From assembly GCA_009930475.1 (NCBI GenBank), contig RZYC01000016.1, positions 1 through 61,804 on the forward strand: a stretch of 61,804 nucleotides of DNA. Direction: 5' to 3'. The position numbers were made by a program, and so were the translations under genes. The notes under the pieces were generated by a model, which did no database searches, was not told the DNA's origin, and saw nothing but the letters and a program-made list of their open reading frames with translations. Position 1 is the first letter of the stretch. Each line of letters opens with the position of its first letter. Below, one piece after another: positions 1 through 12,200 of the stretch. This stretch comes from Spartobacteria bacterium. Lineage in GTDB: Bacteria; Verrucomicrobiota; Kiritimatiellia; RZYC01.

Positions 1-276
1 GGGAGCTTCGATTCAGTAGACGTATCCCCTCTCTGGGGACATAAAAAAGAACAATGAACAAAACTAAAAAAGTGACAACTTAAAATCAGGACTGGACAGC
101 TGGGGGGGGCAGAAGATGAAAGGGATATCTTCAGGAAGGTTAATAGGTGTTGGTTCATGTGTGATGTGCAAAGGTGAATGGCGCATTCAAGATGTCGTTT
201 GACGTGAGAAGTGAAGCGGTTTACTGTGTTTGATGTTCGTTTCGTTCCTATATGTAGAGAAAAATGGAATGTTGCC
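1..276. other. Leader region upstream of the first giant gene
   Basis: No gene was recognised before the first giant reading frame. The stretch holds a small hairpin near 25-40 (TCCCC, then TCTC, then TGGGGA) and an uninterrupted run of eight G at 102-109. No convincing sigma-70 promoter or strong Shine-Dalgarno sequence is visible. The upstream neighbour lies outside the window, so promoter placement is unknown. Confidence 0.4.
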
Positions 277-3200
277 ATGATTTTTATAAAGTGGATTTAT
301 TTGATTTTGGGCCTGATTTGGCTCTTCTGTTCCTCCGTGCTGGGGGCGGTTTATTATGTAAATGATAGTAGCACGAATGGTGATGTCTATTGTTTCGCTG
401 CAGGCGATGATTCATATTCCGGAGAGTATCCGGAGAATCCTATGCTTACTGTTACCAATCTTTTGGCGCAGAAAGATCTTGCGCCGGGTGATACGGTGTA
501 TATTGACACAGGGAATTATTCGAATTTTGCGGTGCGAATAACAAGTGATGATAGCGGGAGCAGTGATGCTCCTGTGGCATTTATTGGTAGTACAAGTGTG
601 ATGATACGGACGGTTTTCTATGTGCGTTCTGGATCAACGGGGTGGTTGTTGGAAGATGATGCTCAATGGATTATTTTCGAAAATATGGAAATTGTAGGAG
701 GAGGTGCAGGCATTCGTGTTCGAGAGGGATGCAATAATAATGCTTTTAGCAAAATTCTGGTTAAGAAGACCGTTGGAACGCCAACTATGTCAGGTAACCT
801 TGCTGGGATTTCTATTTATCGTGCGAAAAATGTGACTTTTACGCAATGCGCCCTTGTTGATAATGTATGTGGTTTTTATCAACGCTATTCTTCGGGGCTT
901 AAGTGGGTAAATGGAATTGCTTATCGAAATATCAGCTGTGCGTTTGATAATCCGGCAGGAATTGAATTTAAAAACAGTGTATTTGGACGGGGAGTTGTTT
1001 TTGCTGGCAGTGAACCGTCGGGTTCAAGTCATAATAATATTTTTTGGGATGCCACATTTCACGAAAACGGGAAGTGTGGTACTGTCGCCGAGTTTGAATC
1101 TTCGTATTCTTGGTCCAATACGTTGTATGCCAATCCCGAATTTGCCGATCCCTTATCGTATGATTTTCATCCGAAAAGTCTGGTCGGACGATATGATGCG
1201 ATGTCTGGAATGTGGGTCACAGATACGGTGCAGTCTGTATTGATTGATTTCGGGATTAAAGCGGATGATTGGGCTGAAGAACCGGGGTCCAATGGAGGCA
1301 GAATCAATGCGGGGATTTATGGAAACACACCCTGGGCGAGCAAAAGCTTAAGCAATACTTGGATACGTGCCATGACCTTCAACGATGGGGGGGCTTTGAC
1401 CGGTGCGGTTAATGTTTTGCAGTGGGATGGGGGATTGCTTGAAGACACTTTCATTAATGTTCAATATTCACTGGATTTGGGTAATGATTGGATGAATATT
1501 GCCTCAGATATTCCTGCGACCAATAATGTTTTCATATGGGATGTGACAGGACTTCCGTCAACATCTGCATTCTGGCGTGTAGTTTCAGCTTCTGATGTCC
1601 ATTTATTTGATATGAGTGATCAGCGTTTTTCTGTTAATGGAGGTCGGATTTGCTACTACGTAAACGATGGAAGTACAAGTAATGATGTGTATTGCTTGCG
1701 CGTAGGTGAGGATAGCAATTCCGGTATTTCACCTCATGCACCTAAACGCTCGATTGCATCTATATTAAATTCATATTCCCTATTCGGTTCCTCAGAGGTG
1801 CTCATTGATTCCGGGACATATGATGAACATTCAATAGAGATTACAGGAGATGATGGAGGGTCATTGATGGGAGGGTATTGCAAATATAAAGGGGGGGCGA
1901 CAGGGAAGAGTGCATTTACAGTTAATGCTGCATATGATTGTTTTATACTTGATGATTATGCTTCCTGCGTTGAGTTGTCGGCGATGAGTATATATGGAGG
2001 CAGATGTGCGGTTCGCCAAGAAAATGGCCGAAATTTAATTTTACGTGAATGTGATATCAGGCATACTTGGGGGCGTCCTACGTCGCAAAATACGGCGGCA
2101 GTGGTGGTTTTGGGAGAAGGGAATAATTTTGTAAATGGCTGCGTGTTTGCCGACAACAAAACTGCTTTGTATAACAATAAAAGTTCAGTGCAATTAGGCA
2201 ATATTACATTTTGGAATAATGAAAGTGCGATGTGGCAGGTGTCTGGTCGTTTAAGGAATTCAACGATTGTGGGGGGGACTGCATTTGTGGGTGGAAGTGT
2301 CTCGGATGATTCCGATTATAATTTGTTTTGGCAAACTGATTATTCTGCTGAATCCTTGCGGGAATTTCAGGAGCAGCGGGGGGGATGGTGGCATTGTACG
2401 GTGGCGGAGCCGGGTTTTGTGGATGCGGATGGCGGAGATTTTCATCTGAAGAGTGAGGCGGGGCGGTATGATGGGGACCGCGGGGAATGGGTGACGGATG
2501 GGCAGACGTCGATCTTGGTGGATTTCGGGGGTGTGGATGATGATTACACCAATGAACCGGAGCCCAATGGGGGGCGGGTGAATGCGGGGGCGTACGGAAA
2601 TACGGTGTGGGCGAGTAAGAGTCCGGATGAGATGCGGTTGAATGTGTTGTCGTTTAATGATGGGGGGACGCTTGATGTGCCGGGGGGTAAGGTGTATTGG
2701 AATGCGGCAGGCGGGGATAGCAGTGCGACGGTGCGGATTGAATTGTCGTTGAACGGGGGCAGTGACTGGGTGACGGCGGCGGATGGCGTGGCTGCGTCGG
2801 CGGGGGAATATGCATGGGTTTATACGAATGAGTTGTATAGTTCGGAATCGGCGAAATGGCGGGTGGTATTGGAGTCGGATACGAATGTGGTTTCGGAGTG
2901 TTCGGACTTGTTTTATTTTCATTACGGGGCAGCGAAATATTATGTGAATGATGGGTCTACCGTGGGGGATGTGTATACGGAGGCGGTGGGCAATGATGCG
3001 AATTCCGGGATTACGGGAAAAGATCCCAAGGCGAGTTTGCAGTCGCTGCTGAATTCGAAGAGTATTCGTGCGGGGGATATTATTTATGTGGATACGGGGC
3101 GGTACAATGTTACGTCGAATAATGTGTTTACGGCACTGGATTCAGGGGATTCCAATGATTATGTGCACGTGGTGGGCAGTAGCAGTTCGCTGAATGGCGG

Positions 3201-6200
3201 CAGTGTTTTTGTGAGAAGTTCGGAAGCGTCGGGGACCTATGGATTGGGCTTTGATGGGGCTTCTTATATTGCGGTGGATGGGATTCATACTGAGGGTGGG
3301 CGCGATGGTTTTGTGGCGTCGGGATCGGATCATATTTTGTTGGATCGGGTGTCGGCCAAGGGAGCGCTTAGCTCGGGGATTAGCTCGGCGAGCAGTGGTG
3401 TGACGGTTGAAAATGCAGTGTTGTGGCAGAATGATGCGACAGGGTTGCGGGTGAGTTCGGGGGTGGTTTCATTGAGCAATTCGGTGGTGGTGGCATCGGG
3501 TGGCGACACGGCCTGTTTGTCGTTGAGTACGACGTCGGTACTGCGGGCGGACTTTAATGATTACTGGTGCGAAAGCAACGCGGTGGTGGCCACACTGGAC
3601 AAGCCGGAGCGGTCTATCAATGCGCTGGCGACCTGGGTGACATTGTCGGGTCTGGATATGCACAGCATGAATAGTGATCCGCTGTTTGTTGATCCGGACA
3701 ATGGGGATTTTCATTTACAGTCTAGCGTGCAGTCGGGCCGCTATGACCCGGCGATAGGGTGGGTGACGGATGATGTGTCGTCGCCGTTGATCGATACGGG
3801 CGATGCTGCGCAGTCCTGTGCTCTGGAACCGGAACCCAACGGCAACCGCATCAATATGGGGCTGTTTGGCAATACATCGCAGGCTAGTTTGAGTCGCACC
3901 AATGGCTGGTTGACGCTGGCTTATCCGAACGATGGCGGGGCGTTTGATCAAACGGGATTTGTGCACTGGGTGGCCGGCGGGACGACGGCAGACCATGCGG
4001 TGGATGTGTCGATTTCTCTGGACGGCGGTGCGACATGGCAATCGGTGAGCAATAATGTGGTGGCCGGGACAGAAGTGGTTTCTTTTGATACGTCTGGGCT
4101 GGGGGAGACTCCGGCGGCAAAAATAAAGGTGTCGTCTGCGGAATTGTCTGCGGAATCGGAAACGTATTTCTCTCTGCGCAATGGGGGATTAAGTCTGTAT
4201 GTCAATGATGCGTCACAGAGCGGCGATGTATATACGTCGGCCGCGGGTTCATCAAATAACGTTCAGGCCCGCATGGATGCGCCATTGGATTCGCTGGGTA
4301 GGGCATTGGCATGGTATGACTTGGAACCGGGGGACACGGTTTATGTGGATACGGGGATTTATACCAACGAATCGTCTTGTCGTCTGGCACGGGCCGATAG
4401 CGGTTCTCCGGCGTCATTGGTGAAAATTATAGGAACGACCAATACGTGGTTGGGGAGTCGGCTACAGCATGGATTGGTCATGGAGTATGCCGACGATGTT
4501 GATCTGTCGGGTATCTCCATATCGGGCGGAACAAAGGGACTGGTGGCGACGGGAACCAAAGATATTACGCTGCGCGGATTCAGTATTTCTGGAGTCAGCG
4601 GGGTCGGAATGAGCTGGACCAATGCGACGGATTGCCGCATGCAGCAGGGAACGATTTATGATGTGGCCGAGGCGGGCATCGATGTCCAGTCGTCGTTGAA
4701 TATGGATGTGTACAATGTGACGATCTGGTCTAATCCGGTGGCCGCGATACAGGTATCCAACTGCAAGACCGTGGATGTGGTCAATTGTGTGCTGTCGGCT
4801 TCAGGCTCCAATGCGTCGGTCTATGCGATCAGCGGGACGGCCCCCAGTTCCGACTATAATGATTTGTTGCAATCCGACGGTGCAGTGATGGGACGATCCG
4901 GATCGCTGGTTTATAAAAACGTACGGGAATGGCAGGATAAAACAGGACAGGATGTTCATAGTCTGACCCATGACCCGCTGTTCGCCGATGCGTCGGCTGG
5001 CGATTTTCATCTGCAGTCATCAGGAGGTCGCAGCACGGCCTCAGGCAAGGTGAAAGATGCCGGGATATCGCCGTTGATTGATGCTGGAAAGACCTCGTTT
5101 AGCTACAGCACCGAGCCATCACCCAACGGAAATCGGATCAATATCGGTGCCTTTGGAAACACCGACACGGCCAGTCGCACGGATACCAACGGCTGGCTGG
5201 TTGCGCTCACCTGCAATGATGGTGGTACCATGCGCGGAACGAATATCCTCTACTGGGTAGCCGGCGGAGTCGCGACTGGACAGACGGTATCGCTCTCCTA
5301 TTCGGCGGATGGCGGTGAAACATGGACGCTGTTTGCGACGAATCTATCTGCCAACTCCGGTTTCTATATTTGGGATACATTGACCAACGGACCGTATACC
5401 TCGGTGCGTACACACTGGAAAGTGACCAGTGAATCGGGTATCACGGGCGAGACAGAAAAAGATTTTGTCATCAACAACGGGCCCATCGATTATTATGTCA
5501 ACGATGCGTCGTTGGTAGATGATGTCTACTGTACGGCGGTGGGCAGTGATTCAGCCGACGGGTTGTCATCCAATACGCCCAAAGCCGATATTTCATCCAT
5601 TTTAGATACATATCCGGTACGTTCCGGGGATCGTATCTGGGTGGATACCGGTGTGTATGACCTGTCCCGTTCGCTGGTGCTAGCAGGTATTTCCGGAACC
5701 AATGAGCTGACAGTGGCGGGAAGTCCTGAAGGCAGTGTACTGCAATGTCAGAACGACATCACGGCGTTCAGTATATCGCAGAGCAAAGGCATTGCGCTGT
5801 CACATTTTGAGATTCAGGATGCGGGAACGGCGGTTTCCTGCAGCACGTCCACCAATGTTGCGATGTCGTCGCTGACAACCAGAGACTGCACCACAGGGCT
5901 GCGATTGAGCAGTTCGCGCAATGTCGGTGTCTCTCATGCCGTTTTTGCTGGGGGAACCTACGGACTCTATCAGCAATCCAGTCAGGACGGAACGACACTG
6001 GATCATGCCGTCTTTTATTCCAATCGCAGTTATGCCGTGTATGCGATGGCGGGCAGCGTTGGTGTGACCAACAGCGTATTTGAACTGCCCCGCTCCGGCT
6101 CCTATGCCGTACGACTGGACGGATCGGCGGCATTTCGTGGCGACTATAACGATTATTGGCTGGGCGAGGGCGCTTATGCGGGCTTTGTTTACGCCACCAA

Positions 6201-9200
6201 ATCACTGTATTATCCCACGTTGTCGGCCTGGAGCATGCGCAGTACTTCGTCGGGAACGGACAAACATTCCCTGTCAGAAAATCCGCTGTTTGCCGATGCG
6301 GAAAACGGTGATTTCGCCCTGCAATCCACGCAGGGGCGCTATGATGAAACGAACTGGGTGACCGATACGGTGACATCCCCCTTGATCGATGCCGGTTTTG
6401 GCGACGTGGGCGACGAATCGGAACCCAACGGAAAAGTTCCAAACATTGGAACTTTTGGAGGAACGTCCCTAGCGAGTCATACGCCTTCGGCTGGCTGGAT
6501 TACACCTATTTCATTGAATGATGGCGGATCGGTCCGTGGAACGATTACCCTGTGTTGGGCCGTAGGCGGTGCGGCAACCGGACATCTGGCCAAGGTGGAG
6601 TATTCACCCTTAAATGGTGCTACCGACAGCTGGGTAACCATCGCCGATTCCGTGGCCTTATCTGCACGCGGGGTAACCTGGAATACCACCGGCTATGATT
6701 CAACGCCCATGGGACGCTGGCGGATCACCAGCAAAACCGATGTACAGATCAATGCGACCAATCGATCTTATTTTGCGGTGCGCAATCAGCCCTTGTCTTT
6801 CTACGTCAACGACAGCGAAACCACTGGCGATGTCTATTGCTCCGCTCCCGGCGATGCGTTGCTGTCCGGTGCCTTTGCCGATGAGCCCAAAGATCAGGTG
6901 GCCGACATTATTGCGGCCTATGATATCCAGTCGGGCGATACCATTTACGTCGATACCGGCACCTATGCGCTGTCCAACTCCATTGTGCTGGATCGCTTTG
7001 TTCAGGGGATCAGCGGATCACCCATTGTTGTGCAGGGCAGTACCAATTGGACGGCAGGCGGATCGGTTCTGGATGCGCAGGGCGGAACCGCACTGACGCT
7101 GGATGAGTCGTCTTATATCCATTTGCAATCGCTGATTGTGACCAATGCATCTACAGGGATTGTGCTGTCGGATGTTTCTGGAGTGAATTTGGAATGGATG
7201 CGTGTTGCGGCATCCAGTCGGGGGATGCAATGCACCGGCGCGTCGGTATTTATGGAGCATGTGCAGCTGGTTTCTCCTTCCGTTGCCCTGCAGGTAAACA
7301 ATGGCAGTGCGGTCACCGTAAATCATGCCTTGCTTCAGGCGAAAACGGTGGTGGATCACAATGGGGGGACGTTGAATTTGACCAATACATTGCTGAAGGT
7401 GAATAGTTCCTCAGGGATGGCCTTCGATTTGGCGTCGTCGTCCATTATGGCCTCTGACTACAATGCCTTTGATCTGGTTTCCGGGGCGAAACTGGCACGG
7501 AAGGATCTGAATCCCATTGATGCCGTGTATCCCACCTTGGCCAGCTGGGTAAGCGGTTCCGGTCAGGATGATCATTCTTTTGTGGGCAATGTCGACGGCA
7601 CGATGTCGGACGAAGGCTGGTTTTCTTTGCCTTTGGATTCGGTACTTATTGATGCCGGAACGGGTTCTTACAGCAGCGAACCCCTGCCCAACGGTTTCCG
7701 CGCCAACATGGGCATTCTGGGAAATTCGACACGGGCACAGATAACACAAACCAATGCGGCGGTGTCGCTGATCAGTTTTAATGATGGAGGTCTCACCACA
7801 TCCAATACGGTGTTGCGATGGGTGGCTCATGGTGTGGCCACCGGTATGTCGCTGCGCATCGAATATTCGCTGGATGGTGCCGATACCTGGATGTCATTGA
7901 CAACGGTGACGGGCGCAGATGGCGCGTACGATTGGGATACGTCGGGTATCGATGTGAGTTTGCTGACACGCTGGCGTATGGTAGATGACGCCACGGGTGA
8001 CGTGCTGGGCACATCGGACGCGAATTTTGCTATTCGTAATGCTCCCGCCCGCTTTTATGTCAATGACACGCAGCAGGAGGGCGATGTCTATACCACGCAG
8101 CCGGGTAGTCCCTATTATTCGGGGGTAACATCCAATGCACCAAAAAACAGTGTACAGGATATCTTCAATACCTACGATGTGGAACCGGGCGACATCATTT
8201 ATGTCGATACAGGAAATAACGCCTATTCCGTGACTATTGGATCACTGGATACCGGAACGGTAGACAACCCCGTGCGTATCATCGGCAGCACCAATGAACA
8301 GGCGGGCGGAACGATATTCACTCGTGGATTCACCCTGTCCGAAGCCAACGGCATTCATTTAGAACAGCTGCATTTCAGCAACGTCAGCACGGCAGTGAAA
8401 TTCAGTAACTATGCGTCCGGCTCCTTGTCATGGGTGCGTATGTCGGGCGGTTCTACGGCGGTGGATGCTTCGGGTACGCAGGTGTCGGTGGATATGGATC
8501 ATTGCTCTGTCAGAAATGTTTCTTCACATGCGATTTATGCCGGTGGTTCTGCAAAAATGGCGCTGAATCACTGTGTGCTGTCCGGCAATAAATACGGCGT
8601 CGAAGTTAATGGCGGAACGGTTTATGTGACCAATTCAGCCATTTCGGTTAGTGGCTCCGGTCGTTATGCCTATTATCTGGGAACATCCGGATCGATTTAT
8701 GGCGATTACAATGCCTTTGATGTCCAAAACGGGGCGATGTTCGGCTATAAAAAATCCTCACGTCTGCCCACCTATTGGGATTCGCTGGCTTCCTGGGTCG
8801 CTGATAAAGGGACGGAATCGCATTCCATGTGCGTCGATCCGTTGTTTGCCGATGCCGCGAATGGTGATTTTCATTTGCAGACGATGCAGTCGTCCGGTCG
8901 CTATGATGCGGCTGGGGAAAGCTGGACGAACGATGCGATGTCGTCGCCTCTGATCGATGCAGGTACCGGTGATTTCAGCGCAGAAACGATACCCAACGGC
9001 AGTAAAGCCAATATCGGCATGTATGGCAGCAGTTTGCAGGCGAGCCGTACCGCGACCAACGGTCTGATTCAGCTGTTATCTTTCGATGATGGTGGTCGCA
9101 CAGAAGGAACAACGCGGCTGTCGTGGACGGCTCAGGGTCTGGCAACCGGTGCCGCCGCTCGCATAGATTATTCGTCGGATAACGGGGAAAACTGGAGCGA

Positions 9201-12200
9201 AGTGGCCACCAATGTGGCGGTATCCAGTGGACAGATCGAATGGGTGACCACGGATTACGTGTCTTCGCCGGCTGGTCGCTGGCGGATGCAGCTGGAGTCG
9301 CATCCCGAATGGAACGTGACCAATCAGGCGGTGTTCCAGGTACGTAATGTGGATCACTTTAATTTTTACGTCAACGATGCCGATGTAACGGATGATGCAT
9401 ATTGCTCGCAGCCGGGCAGTGTATCGAACAACGGGTTATCTTCCGAGTCTCCCATGGATTCTATCAGCCGGATTCTGGCCACGTATGATTTGAATGCGGG
9501 TGATCGCATTTATGTGGATACAGGCAGTTATACCGATTCGGTGAACTGGACCTATTTTGATGCGGGCAGTTCGCTGGGTGATGTGACGCTGGTGGGCAGC
9601 GGAAACGGTTCGCATTTGTATGGCGGGTTCTCCTTGGAAGAAGCCCCGTATGTGACGTTGTCCGACATGATGATTCATCCTTCGGGAACGGCGGTCTTGT
9701 TTGATGATTATTCCGATTATGGGAATGTGGATGGCTGTCGTATTATGGGCGGGTCAACGGGTGTGGATGGGATCCAGACCAAGGGGATAAAAGTGACGCA
9801 CACGTTGTTCGACGGGCAGTCATTACGGTCGATTTACGCGCGGTCGCAGGGATATATTGCTGTGGATCAGTCGGTGTTATGGAATGCAGGCAAAGCCATC
9901 GAAATGGCGGGGGGCGCTGTTACACTACAGAATAGCCTGCTGTATGCAAACGGTTCTTCTAAAAGTATTTATTATCTGAATTCCGGATCGGTGTCGTCGG
10001 ATTACAATGCGCTGTTTGTCACCAACGGTGCGATGGTTGCTACGAAACGAGTGTCGCCGGTGGATGCGCGCTATGAGAGCGTGGCCAGTTGGAACGCCGC
10101 CTATCATATGGATGCGCATTCCCTGAGCGTGGATCCGCAGTTGGTGGATGGAGCGAATGGCGATATGCATTTGACAACCAATTCTCCGCTCATCGATGCC
10201 GGTAATCCTGCTTCGTCCTACGAAAACGAACCGAAACCCAACGGGAATCGTGCCAATATCGGCCTTTATGGAAATACGGCGGAAGCGATCATCACGCCTC
10301 TAGGTGCCTATGCCCAGACGGTGAGTTATAATGACGGCGGCGTGGTCAGCGGGTCGGCATCATTGTATTGGGTTGCTCGAAATATGACATCGGTGCACAT
10401 CGAATATTCTGCCGATGGCGGACGAAGCTGGACGCGGATTGCCTCGTCGGTGAATGCTGCCGCCGGTGTGCTGGAGAACTGGGATACGCTGTCCGTGGAT
10501 TCTTCGGCTGCAGGAAAATGGCGGATTATCAATGCTGCCAGCGGTGTGGTGTCGGAGAGCGATGCCTTTTTTGCGGTGCGAAACGATGCGCTTTTCTTTT
10601 ATGTCAACGACGATAATACCACCGCAGATGTCTATTGCAGTGCGGCCGGTGCATTCACCAATCTAGGGGTTACGGCGGATGCACCGAATAACAGTTTGAG
10701 TTATCTATTTGATCAATATGACCTGGAGGGCGGCGACCGGATTTATGTGGATACCGGCGAATATTCATTGTTGGGAACCGTGTCGGTGGGGTATTTCGAT
10801 CAGGGCTCTTCCACATCGCAGGTGACGGTCGTGGGCAGCACGGCGCAGGACGCTGGAGGCAGTCGGTTGCTGGGTGGTCGTATTGCCGTGTCGGATGCGC
10901 AGGGCATTGCATTGAAAAATCTTACATTACAGAATGGAAACGGGATTTACTACTCGAAGTCCGATTATGGGTCAGTGAGCGACTGTATTTTTGCCACCAA
11001 CTCAACGGGATTGAAGATGGAGACCTGCCGAAGCATGGACGTACAGCGCAATGTTTTCCGTGCGAACAATCTGGGTATCAATGCCAATGGACTGTCGGGC
11101 GTGACGATCACCCATAATGTGTTCGATAACGGCAAAGGCTATGCCCTGCAGGGGGATGGACGGTCGGGCGCGACGGTGCAGAATAATATCTATCTGATGG
11201 CCAGCAATACTTGGTGTTATTATCGCGCGGATAGCTACAGCATTGATTATAATCTCTATGATTTTGCGGGCGAGCCGCTGCTTAGCAATCCGTCTTATAC
11301 CAATCTGACCGACTGGCAGGTTCTTCGTCACAGGGATTATCGCAGTGCGGTGACGAATGCCGATTTTGTGGATGCTATGGCAGGGGATTATCATCTTCGC
11401 TCCAGAGTAGGAACCTATGATGCGGCGACGGGACAACATACCAATATCTATGCCGAGCAGTCATGGGCCATCGATGGCGGCGTGATTTCAGCGGACTATG
11501 ATGTCGAACCGCAGCCCAATGGTGGTCGTGTGAATATGGGATTGTATGGCAATACGGCGCAGGCCGGTCTCAGCGAAACCAATTGTATGATTATCCCCAT
11601 CTCACCTGTCGCTGGCATGGTGGTGGATGAGGAACAATGGCCCATGACATGGACGGCGCGTCATCTGGCGGAATCCAACCGCTATGGCATGATCCAGCTT
11701 TCCATTGATGGGGGCGACTGGACGAATGTGAATGACGCAGTGGATTTATGGAATGAATATTGGATGTGGCCGGTAGATGTGGAGATGAATGGAGCCAACA
11801 ATCGTTGGCGAATTCTGGATCAGTCTACCACGGGGCAGGTGTTTGCGGTGACCAATGACGGCAATTTCGCCATTCTGCTGGAACATGCCGATGTCGGGGT
11901 GTCGCTGGATATGCAGCCTATGACCAACGCGGTGCATTATCTGGAACCGTTTTCGTTGATCATTACGGTAACCAACAGCGGGCCGGATGCGCCGTCATCG
12001 TTATCGGTGAAGAATGTCATGACCAATCATCTGGTTTATTTGTCCGACAATTCCGAAGGGAATTTCAGCACCAACAACGGATCATGGTCGGTGGGCAGTG
12101 TGTTGCCGGGGGGCTCAACTTCGCTGACCTTGACGGTGATGGCTGATTGCACCGGTGTCATGTGGACGAACAGTGTTACGCTGAGCAGCAGTATGTATGA

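Noticed and set aside
2260-2922. Minus-strand open frame of 220 codons in the G-rich part of the giant gene
   Set aside because: Its product is almost only R, H, I and P, which reflects the complement of the G/T-rich coding strand, not a protein.
6432-6456. Rho-independent terminator inside the giant gene
   Set aside because: The palindrome has T residues after the stem, but it is in the middle of a continuous coding sequence. It is better explained as a member of the repeat family.
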